Assembly: GCA_030323885.1 (NCBI GenBank) | Contig: CM059194.1 | Coordinates: forward strand, 27,128,363-27,192,362 | DNA from: Branchipolynoe longqiensis | Taxonomy: Eukaryota; Annelida; Polychaeta; Phyllodocida; Polynoidae | Direction of reading: 5' to 3' | Length of the DNA: 64,000 nt | Part shown: in pieces, positions 1 through 9,470 of the stretch | Layout of the letters: the number at the start of each line of letters is the position of its first letter | Position numbering within the stretch: the stretch's first letter is position 1 | Translations under genes and position numbers: made by a program | The notes under the pieces: generated by a model | The model's input: the letters and a program-made list of their open reading frames with translations, nothing else | Told to the model about the DNA's origin: nothing | The model's database searches: none

Positions 1-294
1 ATCAGGACAAGTACCGACTTGTGACAGCGCACACTCATGGTGACTTTCTAGTGTTGCCCCACTGGGAGATCATGACCTGCCATTCCCCTCAGTCACATTA
101 TCTTGACACTGAGCCAACCAGTTCTCGCCCAATTCTAATAATGCCGAGAGCCTGGCTAGGAAGCGACAAGTATAAATTTTTAAGTCATTGGTTTGACTCG
201 ACCAGGGTTTGAACCCACGAACCCGTGAGTTCGGATCCCCCGATCTCCCAGAGCAGGAGACGGACGCTCAACTCATTTGGCTATCCTGTCTGGT
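1..294 (-). mobile_element. SINE-A copy, tail lost at window edge
   Basis: tRNA-derived SINE read on the minus strand. The tRNA-like head lies at the right end (about 200-294), with an A-box-like TGGCCGAAT-type stretch and a B box seen in reverse as GGTTTGAACCC. The body contains the conserved words 'gtaccgacttgtgacag' and 'agcgacaagtat' shared by all other copies in this window. The 3' tail is cut by the window start. Confidence 0.85.
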
Positions 295-600
295 ATGGAG
301 GAAGATGAAGAAGAAGGAAAAGGAAGAAGAAGAAGAAGAAGAAGAAGGGGGAGGGGGAGAATAAGAAGAAGAAGAAGAAAATGCCCGTCAATGGCGGGTA
401 GTCGCTCACCAGAGGGTGTACAACGTGAAAAGCCCGCCTCCCGGGCCTCGCGAGACGCGGGTTTGTTTTGACTGGGTACAAATGGGGGACGGAGGCTGAG
501 CGGTGGGCAGGTGTGGGTGGGGAAGAGATGGGGAGAGGGGGTAAGGAAGGGGGGAGGATGGGGGGGGGGGGAAGGGGGAAGAGGGGGAGGATGCCGAAAG
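293..600. repeat. polypurine GAA/GGA tract followed by G-rich tract
   Basis: Positions 293-385 are almost purely A/G (GAA and GGA repeats). Positions 500-600 are G-rich with a run of about ten G near 560. The open frames here on both strands are low-complexity artefacts. The tract could form triplex or G-quadruplex DNA; that is inference. Confidence 0.85.
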
Positions 601-769
601 AGAACCACTTGGTCTAGACCACCACTCCAGCCCCTTCAGGAGGAGGCCTCCTGGGTGGTTTCATAACAAAGTCACGTGATTTCCTTACGAACTGAGAGTA
701 TGTATTAGTATTAGTATTAGTATTAGTATGCTATTATTAGTGTGAAGTGGTGAGTAGATTAACTTATGG

Positions 770-1060
770 ATCCTCTTCTGGCTGATCTAGGCCCTATTGG
801 GCCTATAATGCCAGCTCGTTATGGCAAGAAATAACTATTCTTTTGCACACGTATGGAGGTCGACGGTGCCCTGAAGTCATATAACTGTGGGTGTCCTCTC
901 CAATGTTTATCCAACCTTCTCTCAAATGCTTCTACCGTTGGTGATTCAACCAACTGGAGGGGGCTGGGACGTGAATAGAGTACGCTGAATTTGGCATGTG
1001 TGGATCGGTTGATTGGATCCCGAGTGCCACCTGTTTCAGGCACTGACAAATTTGATGCTC
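770..1060 (-). pseudogene. 3' end of a LINE (CR1/Jockey/L2-type RT C-terminus)
   Basis: The minus-strand frame (819-1049, 76 codons) ends with a tail typical of LINE reverse transcriptases: a segment reading VEAFERRLDKHWRGH followed by an aromatic Y-D-F-R-A ending. In CR1/Jockey-type ORF2 proteins a very similar 'FKNRLDKHW' segment lies just before the stop. No EN or RT core is present, so this is a 5'-truncated copy. The first 50 bp left of the stop would be its short 3' UTR. It is unrelated at sequence level to the two long LINEs at 21 and 27 kb. Confidence 0.6.
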
Positions 1061-1249
1061 ACTTGGCCCCGATGTTCACTTGGATTGTATGGCCGGCACT
1101 GTGTTAATACTGCTGGTCCAGGTCGGGTGTGAAGGGAGGAGGCTGGGAGGTATGGGAGGGTGAGGGGATGGGAGAGTGGCGGCGCTATTTTTATCTACGC
1201 AGACCCTGGTTGGTGGTGAGGCCACCAGGTAGGGAGGGCTATCTGGTGG

Positions 1250-1573
1250 TTGGAGTTTTACATCCTGGCAACATCTAAGGTCATATACATATAAGGACGG
1301 GTATCGACTTGAGACAGTGCACACTCATGGTGATTTTATAGTGCTGCCCCACCAGGAAATCAGGACACCAGCACAATGACCCCCATATCCCACTCACTCA
1401 TATTATCCTGACACTGAGCTAACCAGTCCTTGTCCTATCCTATTGATGCTGAGCGCCAGGATAGGAAGCGACAAGTATCAATTTCATGTCATTGGTTTGA
1501 CTCGACTAGGAACCAAACTCCCCACCTTCCGCACGCGAGCGCCGCGCTCTACCGATTAGGCCACCGCGCCGTG
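1250..1573 (-). mobile_element. SINE-A copy with the second type of tRNA head
   Basis: The body matches the other SINE-A copies. The head at about 1510-1573 reads, on the minus strand, GGCGCGGTGGCCTAATCGG then TAGAGCG, different from the head at 1-294. A poly-G tract follows at 1577-1630. Confidence 0.85.
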
Positions 1574-1576
1574 TAG

Positions 1577-1880
1577 GTAGGGAGGGGGGGGGGGGCTGCT
1601 GGGGATGTGTGTTGGGGGGGGGGGGGGGTGACCGGAGACGGACTGTACCTGGTTAGGGTGCGGTCGGTTGCGGCCTGGCGTGGTGGGTGGGGGTTGTAGG
1701 GGTGTTAGAGTTGAGCGTGGTGAAGTAAACGTTTTGACGTGTATGGTTCTGTGTAGGGAAGTGAGTGTGTGTATGTGGGGGGGGGGGGGGGGAGGTGGAA
1801 GGAGGGTTAAGGGGAAGGGGATACTGACATGACCTTGCGTAGTAATCTATCCAGGGACTTTTCGCAGACAGACAGACAGA
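1577..1880. repeat. G-run rich segment
   Basis: Several uninterrupted G runs of more than eight bases (about 1584, 1612 and 1770) in a GT-rich stretch, ending in a short (CAGA)n run near 1868-1882. No gene is seen. Confidence 0.6.
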
Positions 1881-1979
1881 CACTCAGACAGAGAAACCAC
1901 ACGCCCACCAACATGGCCAACAAATGACCTGGCAAAATATAGGAAGTAATTTAACTTGTTTATTTGGTATAACTTTCTT

Positions 1980-2700
1980 CGTTATTTCTAATATATATAA
2001 ATATATATATATATATGCATATATAAATGTACTAACCTCATATATATATTTGAAAGTGAGCAGAGTGACAGCTGGCTCACGGTATAGGAGGCGGGGGAAG
2101 TAGAGAATGCCTGCTCCGTAGCAAATAGCATGGAAGATAAGATGGTTACTGAGAAACATTTAAGGAGCTGCTGTTATTTATATCCGCATAATAAATTATA
2201 TAGCACATATATATATGTATATATATATATATTCTCTATAATTTATTATGGGAATATAAAGAAGGAAACTACCACTTATCAGTTCTCTTCTATATATTAG
2301 TTAGTACCTACTATCCTACTGTCATAGGAGTTAGTTCCTGCTTCTGCCACTATGGTGTGTGTGTGTCTACACGTATCCACCCTACTCGTTGTAACCAACC
2401 AAATCCTCCCATGCATCCCTAAGCATTTTAGCAAGATCCAAACTGTCCTATACTAATGAACACTCTGAAATGCCACAAACTAGATGTATCACAACCACTT
2501 AGTTAGCTCAATTTGGATTATATTAAAACCCAAACTATATTGACATAACCCTGCCTAGAAAACTAACTAAACCACGACCTACTTATAAATGCATGCGCCA
2601 AACGTGTGGTCATGATCAGATACACCATAAACAATTAATTACCTGAAAGTAATCACAATATTTTATTATCTTAATTCTTGTGATTAAATAGTTTAAATGA
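1980..2700. other. AT-rich spacer with (TA)n runs
   Basis: (TA)n microsatellites at about 1989-2017 and 2207-2232. The rest (2240-2700) is AT-rich single-copy-looking DNA; I see no ORF, RNA gene or repeat boundary in it. Confidence 0.5.
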
Positions 2701-2710
2701 CTGATGTTAA

Positions 2711-3060
2711 AGTTGCATAGTCCGATGGTTTCGAATTTTTGCAATCTTCTGAGATAAATACATTAGAATTAGATTGATCATTGTAATCTACTTTACTTTC
2801 GGATGAAGTAACTCAGTTTAAATGGCTAACTTTGGGGATATTTAAAGCAACAACATGCCAGATTAATTTTGCCAAGCAGGCCAAAACTCTGACACCATAG
2901 GCTTCTGCAATAACAGTTTCTATTGAATTGACTCAGTATGCCCTTCTACGTGGCAACAAATGCTTAATAAGTACATCAGGATCTAAGTTAGATTTGTAGA
3001 ATCAAATTTAGGTGAGGGTTTGGGTTTTGGAAATATGATGCTTTATCGGACTACGCAGCT
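2711..3060. mobile_element. TTAA-flanked MITE (family T), full length
   Basis: A 350-bp element flanked on both sides by TTAA (2707-2710 and 3061-3064). Ends are imperfect inverted repeats: AGTTGCATAGTCCGATGG at the left and its near complement (ATCGGACTACGCAGCT) at the right. No coding capacity. The same ends recur at least nine times in the window. TTAA duplication is known for piggyBac-type elements, but the terminal sequence alone does not prove that family. Confidence 0.85.
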
Positions 3061-3197
3061 TTAAGCATGGCCTGGGACAACAGTGTCTCAGTGCTGAAGA
3101 AAGATTATGTTCAGATGAATAAAAAAATGTTTACCAATATATATATAAGTATAATGTATTATGCGAGTATAGAGATACATAAGGGAATGTCACTTAT

Positions 3198-3232
3198 TAT
3201 TGTTATTATTATTATTATTATTATTATTAATA
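3198..3232. repeat. (ATT)n microsatellite
   Basis: About eleven ATT units, partly interrupted. Confidence 0.9.
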
Positions 3233-3534
3233 TTGTTATCCTCCGTAAGATACGACACTTTACCGTCGGCACCATCTCGCCCACCTCCCCTCCACCGGAT
3301 GTTGACCGGTGTCAGCCACACTTTGATTTGCGCTCGGCACTACTTGAATAGGGAAACTCCCAGTTGACCAATGGTACTGCTTGTGGTATGGCATCTTAGT
3401 AGGGCAGCACTATAAAGTTACAGTAAGTGTACACATCACTACCTGTCCTGACCGTAGGCTCTTGCGAGGATGTAAAACGCAAATAAACTTGTAAAAAGAA
3501 ATAAAGAGAGAATATATATTGCATTGACCTCACA

Positions 3535-4230
3535 GGCAAGATGTGCAGGTGGGAGTTCGAATCCCAGCCGAGTCAAACCAATGACTTACCAAATGGAAAT
3601 TTGTCGCTACTACTAGCCTGGCTGAAATTTGTCGCTACTAGCCTGGCGCTCGGCTTGACTAGGATATGGCCTGGACTGGTTAGCTCAGTATAAGGATAAT
3701 GTGACTGCGTGTGATATGTGGTCATGGTCTGGTTTCCCAGTGGAACAGCGCTAATATTAAGTCACCATGAGTGCGCACTGTCACAAGTCGGTATTGCCGT
3801 CCTGATATTACCTAAAAGTTGCATAGTCCAGAGGAGCACCACATTTTCAAAACCAAAACATTTACCTAGATTCTACACATCTAACTTAGATACTGATGCA
3901 CCTATTAATAACTAAGCATTTGTTACCCCATATATGGGGATACTGACTCAATTTAATCAATAGTTGTTAATAGAACTTGTTACTGCTGAAGCCTATGGTG
4001 TCAGAGTTTTGGCATGTTTGCACTTAAAATATCTCAAAACTTAGCCATGTAAAATAAAAGTTACTTCAAACTAAAGCAAGGTAGATCATAACAATCAATT
4101 TAATATATTTATCTCAGAAAAATGACAGGAAGTCAAAACCATCGGACTATGCAAATTAAAAATATGTTGCTAGGAAATACCACCACCACCACCACCAACA
4201 ACAACAAACAGACATACAGTGAACGGGAAG
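3535..4230 (+). mobile_element. SINE-A copy split by a family T MITE
   Basis: SINE-A runs on the plus strand from a B-box-like GTTCGAATCCC (3556) to 'ccgtcctgatatta' (3810), then resumes at about 4155 with 'atatgttgctagg', the expected continuation, and ends in CCA/CAA tail repeats. Positions 3815-4154 are the inserted MITE. A short internal duplication ('aaatttgtcgctacta') lies at 3597-3640. Confidence 0.8.
3815..4154. mobile_element. family T MITE nested in SINE-A
   Basis: Ends AAGTTGCATAGTCC and its complement GGACTATGCAA face each other. TTAA is intact at the right flank and degraded (CTAA) at the left. The insertion separates two halves of one SINE. Confidence 0.8.
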
Positions 4231-5160
4231 TTAGTATTCAATTGTTGGTTGGTTGTTGGAGTTTTACATCCTGACAACATCTAAGGTCATATCAGGATCA
4301 GTACCGACTTGTGACAGTGCGCACTCATGGCGACTTTATAGTGCTGCCTCCCCAAACAAACAGACGTATAATGAACTGGAAGTTAGTATTCAATTGTTGG
4401 TTGGTTGTTGGAGTTTTACGTCCTAACAACATCTAAAGTCATATCAGGTCGGGTACTGACTTGTGACAGTGCGCACTCATGGTGACTTTATAGTGCTGCC
4501 CCCCCCCCACAACAAAACAGACATAGAATGAACGGGAAGTTAGTATTCAATTGTTGGTTGGTTGTTGGAGTTTTACATCCGGACAACATCTAAGGTCATA
4601 TCAGGATGGTACCGACTTGTGACAGTGCGCACTCTTGATGACTTTATAGTGCTGCCCCATAACAAACAGACAGAGAATGAACGGGAAGTTAGTACTCAAT
4701 TGTTGGTTGGTTGTTGGAGTTTTACATCCTGGCAACATCTAAAGTCATATCAGGATGGGTACCGACTTGTGACAGTGTGCACTCATGGTGTCTTTATAGT
4801 GCTGCCCCCCAACAAACAGACATACAGTGAACGGGAAGTTAGTATTCAATTGTTGGTTGGTTGTTGGAGTTTTACGTCCTGACAACATCTAAGGTCATAT
4901 CAGGACGGGTACCGGCTTGTGACAGTGCGCACTCATGGCGACTTTATAGTGCTGCCACGCCCCCAAACAAACACACATAGAATGAACGGGAAGTTAGCAT
5001 TCAATTGTTGGTTGGTTGTTGGAATTTTACATCCTGGCAACATCTGAGGTCATATCAGGATGGGTACCGACTTGTGACAGTGCGCACTCTTGGTGACTTT
5101 ATAGTGCTGCCCCCCCAAACAAACAAACAAACAGACATAGAATGAACTGGAAGTTAGTAT
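4218..5160 (-). repeat. six-unit tandem array derived from a SINE-A tail
   Basis: A unit of about 150-155 bp is repeated roughly six times. Each unit starts with a GTTGGTTGGTTGTTGGAG word (near 4244, 4398, 4553, 4704, 4855 and 5012), followed by the 3' part of SINE-A ('catctaaggtcatatcagg' to 'tatagtgctgcc'), a C run, CAAA repeats and a 30-bp non-SINE linker ('gaacgggaagttagtattc'). The linker repeats with the SINE part, so this is tandem amplification and not repeated transposition. Confidence 0.85.
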
Positions 5161-5587
5161 TCGAACCTTGGTGCACTTTAACGGGTAGCTTTTGGTGAGC
5201 GGGCTGCAAAACGTCTCGCCATGCCTTGTAGCTCACCCACCCAGACTGCGGAGTTGCAATGCTTAGCGTTGACCGGACAGATTATTGACTTACTAACACA
5301 AAAATACCCCAACTAACACCTAACTCCTACTGTATGCAAAACACCATAATAAATCAAAGAGTGTCTGACCACATCCAACTAAAACTAAGTAATTAAAGGT
5401 ATTGATATCTATTGAATTGGAAATCCTAAACCAACAACTAAATCTTTGCATGTAAATGTAAAATGATTTAATGTACCTTATGCTAATTACTTATTGCAAT
5501 GTGTACACTTTAATTTCAGAATGTCCTTCACACTTCAATTCACTATATAAACCATGTCAAAAGGAATTGTGTGTAAATACATATGCA
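5160..5587. other. no recognisable feature
   Basis: AT-rich, apparently unique DNA between the SINE-tail array and a SINE-B pair. No supported gene or repeat. Confidence 0.4.
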
Positions 5588-5890
5588 GTGGTCGGCACTG
5601 ACCTCTCATGCAAGCAGCCGCCTAGACAGGTAGGCGTGGGTCGTGTGGTGATATCAGGGAACCTAGGTGGTGTAATCGTTAGCACACTGACCTGGAATGC
5701 AAAGAGATGTGGGTTCGAGTCCCACTCTAGGTGCAATATTTCCCATTTTCATCATCCCCCATGACACTGGTTGCCGTGACCATGATCCTATACAAGCTAC
5801 GAGCTGTATATTTGTTGAACCTACCCTGTGTATGTATGTAAGTGCATTGCCTGTAGGTATGTAATTGTAAGCATTAAAAGACTTACAATT
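5588..5890 (+). mobile_element. SINE-B copy, full length
   Basis: A tRNA-like core at about 5656-5733 has an A-box region (CTAGGTGGTGTAATCGTTAG) and the B box GGTTCGAGTCCC. Upstream is a conserved 'ctgacctctcatgcaag' leader; downstream is 'tatttcccattttcatca' and a body ending in 'ttaaaagacttac'. The leader before the tRNA part is unusual for a simple tRNA SINE and recurs in all full copies. Confidence 0.8.
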
Positions 5891-5904
5891 CCAGGGGGAC
5901 GAGT

Positions 5905-6095
5905 GTAGTAGTCTGCACTGACCTCTCAGGCAAGGAGCTGCATAGACAGGTAGGTGTGGGTAGTGTGGTGATATCAGGGAGCCTAGGTGGTGTAATGGTT
6001 AGCAGTGTGGCCCGGAATGCAAAGAGATGTGGGTTCGAGTCCTGCTCTAGACGCAATATTTCTCATTTTCATCACCCCCATCACACATATATACC
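5905..6095 (+). mobile_element. SINE-B copy, 3' truncated, in tandem with the previous one
   Basis: The same leader, tRNA core and 'atttctcattttcatca' follow directly after the first copy. A mirrored pair of the same kind occurs at 30715-31122, suggesting dimers. Confidence 0.8.
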
Positions 6096-6229
6096 TGTAA
6101 TACTTACCGTCGGAAGACTAGTGCTATGACACTGACAACAAAAAATATATATGAATAAAAAACCCTTTACCACTCCCCCCCCCCTCCTCCTCTCCCTCAA
6201 TTGGTATCAGAATCTGGGGGAAATGCCCT

Positions 6230-6400
6230 GGACTGCCCCGGATGTTTTAAACATTTTAAAACATCCGTGGTGGACCCCAGACAAGGCCGGACCAGCCACG
6301 GATCACCACAGATCACCAAGGATCACCAAGGACCAGCCACGGATGAGGCACGGACCACGCCGGATCGCCACGGACCACCAGATCACGATCCGGGGCTCGT
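6230..6400. repeat. short GGATCACC/GGACCA-type direct repeats
   Basis: Positions 6290-6385 repeat 'acggatcacca' and 'acggaccacc' variants several times next to a 'tttaaaacatcc' segment. The open frame here is repeat-encoded. Confidence 0.5.
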
Positions 6401-6407
6401 CCGGCCC

Positions 6408-6815
6408 TAGATACAAGATTCACCCCGTACTGCTGCAGTAGGGGTGCAAACCAACCCTATGTAAAAGCTGTCGAAAAAACGGGTCAATGAATTGAGAGCC
6501 TAATTTCACAATCTGAGAAGCAACATTTATTCTTTACATATGTATTATTGATAGCCCGCTACCTTTCAGTTGAAAAATATAATATATTATCTAGTTTAAT
6601 GCAATTTAAAAGTGAAATCGACGGCGTTCTGCAGCCGCCATCTTGTCTTTTTGCATTCTCTCCCATTTCACCAACTCTGTGCCTATATGGGTAGCCATTT
6701 GATACTGTAGCCACAGTTTCTAGGTCATGTTCCATAGTAACGCTATTTTCGCCCGTATTTATATAAGGCTGATCTTCACCCGTGTACTACAAGTACCGGG
6801 TGAATCTTGTATCTA
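6408..6815. mobile_element. MITE family M with 9-bp target duplication
   Basis: A 408-bp non-coding element. The left end TAGATACAAGATTCACCCCG and the right end (complement of CTAGATACAAGATTCACCCG) form terminal inverted repeats. Flanks carry the identical 9-mer GTCCGGCCC (6399-6407 and 6816-6824). The interior contains the conserved words 'gaaatcgacggcgttct' and 'gccgccatcttg'. Duplications of 9 bp are usual for Mutator-like elements; that assignment is inference. Confidence 0.9.
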
Positions 6816-6974
6816 GTCCGGCCCCTGATCTAGGTAGGTGTGACTGGGGCTTAAGGTAAAGTAGATTAGGGCAATCTCATGTACTCATATAAACCTAGCA
6901 CAAACTCAAGATCTTCCCACTATGCAATGTGAAGCAAGGGAAATTTCAATCGTCGACAATTTTGATCTTCCTCA

Positions 6975-7153
6975 TTTCAGTGCTCCTTTTGCAATCCTAG
7001 TAATGCCGAGCGCCAGGCCGGGTAGCCAGGTAGCCAGATGTACACATTCTTGAGTTGCATTGACTCTGCCAGAGTTTGAACCCGGTGTTCGAATGACACG
7101 ACTTACTACTGAGATGGGGGCGCTCTGTCCACTCGACCATCTCGTCTGGATTG
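6975..7153 (-). mobile_element. tRNA-headed SINE fragment (SINE-A-like body, third head)
   Basis: The minus strand begins with a tRNA-like head (right end, about 7070-7153, B box seen as GTTTGAACCC) followed by 'gcctggcgctcggcatta', the SINE-A body word. It is truncated. Confidence 0.6.
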
Positions 7154-7217
7154 AACCCGAAATGAACGGGTTTTGTGTGTGGGGCGGGGGGGGGGGGGGG
7201 AAGGGGGAGGAAGGGGG

Positions 7218-7515
7218 GATTCTTGAAGATTCATACTCCCTGTCATGGATAAGTCTGGATAATTTTGTTTTCACCATTAGACAGTTGGTCGATAGAAAGC
7301 CTGAGCCTACACTTTAATTTACCCAAGGGATTTTCACACGACATAGACATGGTATGACTAGGAGAGCAACTTTCCTCTGATGACTCTGTAGGTTATACAC
7401 AGTGGTGGAAGTCCAAATTTGCAGAGATGATGGCTTAAGGAATCGAACCACCAACCTTCAGATTAGGAGTCGGACCTAGAAAAAAGTCAGACACTGTAAC
7501 CACTCCACCACAGAT
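7218..7515 (-). mobile_element. SINE-C copy
   Basis: The tRNA-like head lies at the right end (about 7435-7515, minus strand); GTGGAGTGGTTACAGTGTC resembles a class II (Leu/Ser) head, with a B box near GGTTCGATTCC. The body and tail match the copies at 40335-40719 and about 48637-48905. A G-run tract (7185-7200) and a C/G stretch at 7590-7620 border it. Confidence 0.8.
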
Positions 7516-7779
7516 CATGTAAATCATGTCAAATACAATTCACTCGGTCAGTGGTTGACCTGCTCTCAGGACGACGTAGATGTGTGCAGGGGGGCGGGGG
7601 GCGGGGGGGGGGGGGGGGGGCGTTCTTGGTCGTTTGTTGCGCTAAGAGTTACGTGAGAGGGGTGAATTGTGGGTACAAGAGGACGCGGGTGATTAGGGTA
7701 CGTGTGGGGATGAAGGTAAACGGTACAAGATGGGGTTTCTGTGCAAGGAGTACATGTTTGTCGTATACATAATAGGGTG

Positions 7780-9470
7780 CGTGGTAGCCGTACGTGAGGG
7801 TGTGGTTGTGGGTGTGATTGTGGTTGTGGTTGTGGGTGTGGGTGTGGGTGTGGGTGTGGGTGTGGGGGTGGGTGTGGGGTGGGGTGGGGTGGGGTGGGGT
7901 GGGGTGGGACTGCGGGAGGAGCAGTATTGGTGAGGTGTGGGTGTGATTGTGGATGTGGGTGTGATTGTAGGTGTGGGTGTGGGTGTGAGTGTGGGCGTGA
8001 GTGGGGGTGGTGTAGCAGGGTGTGGGGTGTTGAGAAGGAGGATATGAGTGTGGAGTGAAAGTGGTATGAGGATGAGAGTGAGTGACTGTGGTGTGAGTGT
8101 GGATGGGTGTGAGTTTGGGATGGGTGTGGGTGTGAGGTGTGGGGGGGGAGTGGATGTGGGTGTGGGTGGAGTGGGGTGGGGGTGGAGTTGGGGAGGAGTG
8201 GTTGTTGAGGTTTGGTTGCTCAGGCAGTGTGAGTGTGGTGAGGTGTGGTGAGAGCGTCGTGAGTGTGGTGTGATTGTAGGTGAGTTTGTGAGTGTGGCAT
8301 AGTGTGGTGTGTGGATGACTGTGAGAGTGGGTTGAGTGTGGTGTGAGAGTGGGTGTGGTGAGTGAGTGTGAGTGTGGGTGTGAGTGTGGTTGTGGTTGTG
8401 AGTGTGGGTGGGTGTGGGTGTGGGTGTGAGCATAGGTGGGGGTGGGATGGGAGTGTACATGGGGGAGGAGCGGTATTGGTGAGGTGTGGGTGCTGGGTCC
8501 TGGGGGTGGGGGTGAGTGTGGATGTGGGTGTGGGTGGGCGAGTGTTGTGTGGTGTGGGTGGGTGTGGGTGTGGTGTGGGTGTGGGTATGGAGTGGATGTG
8601 GTTGTGGGTGTGAGTTTTATTGTTATTGTGAGGGTGTTGGTGTGAGTGTGTGGGAGTGAGTGGAATGGGTGTGTGTGTGAGTGTGAGTGGATGTGTGTTA
8701 TTGTGGTGAGGGGTGAATGTGGGGAGTGAGTGAGTGTGTGGGATCTGTGTGAGTGTGTGTAGTGTGGGGGTGTGAGTGTAGGGTGTGAGTGTGGGTCTGG
8801 GTGTGGTGTGGGTGTGGATGTGGGTGTGAGTGTGAGTGAGTGAGGGTGTGGTGTGGTTGGTGGGTGGGTGGGTGTGAGTGTGGGTGTGAGTGAGTGTGGG
8901 TGTGGGAGTGCATGTGGGTGTGGGTGTGAGTGTGGGTAGGAGTGGATCTGGGTGTGAGTGTGATTGTAGGTGTGGGTGTGAGTGTGGGTGTGAGTGTGGG
9001 TGTGGGTGTGGATGTGGGTGTGGATGTGGGTGTGAGTGTGAGTGAGTGAGTGAGTTTGGGTGTGGGTGTGAGTGTGTGGGTGGGTGGGTGTGGATGTGGG
9101 TGCGGGTGTGAGTGTGAGTGAGTGTCAGTGTGATTGAGTGAATGAGTGTGTGTGGGTCTGGGTGTGGATGTGGATGTGAGTGAGTGAGTGTGAGTGTGGG
9201 TGTGTGGGTGTGAGTGTGTGGGTGGGTGTGGGTGTGAGTATGTGGGTGGGTGGGTGTGGATGTGGGGGTGGGTGTGAGTGTAGGTGGGGTGGGGTGTGAG
9301 TGGACGTTGGGGAGGAGTGGTATTGGTGAGGTGTGGGTGCTGGGTGAAGGGTTGGTGATGGATGGGGCGAGGGGCGTGCAGTGTGAGTGGGTGTGAGTGA
9401 GTGTGAGTGTTGGTGTGCATGAAGGGTTGGTGGTGGATGGGGCGAGGGGCATGCAGTGTGAGTACGGCTG
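7780..9470. repeat. GT-rich minisatellite, TGTGGG-type units
   Basis: About 1.7 kb of degenerate 6-, 8- and 12-bp units such as GTGGGTGTGGGTGTGAG. The G-rich strand is the plus strand throughout. Long frames on the minus strand (for example 8220-9452 and 7693-8460) encode only His/Pro/Thr/Ser repeats and are low-complexity by-products. The motif is not the animal telomere hexamer TTAGGG. Confidence 0.9.

Noticed and set aside
281..608. Overlapping ORFs on both strands
   Set aside because: Produced by the polypurine tract.
8220..9452. 410-codon minus-strand frame rich in His, Pro and Thr
   Set aside because: It only reflects the absence of stops in the complement of GT-rich repeats; no domain, start context or codon structure.
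7780..9470. Interstitial telomere repeat
   Set aside because: Units are TGTGGG/TGAGTG-like, not TTAGGG or another known animal telomere repeat.
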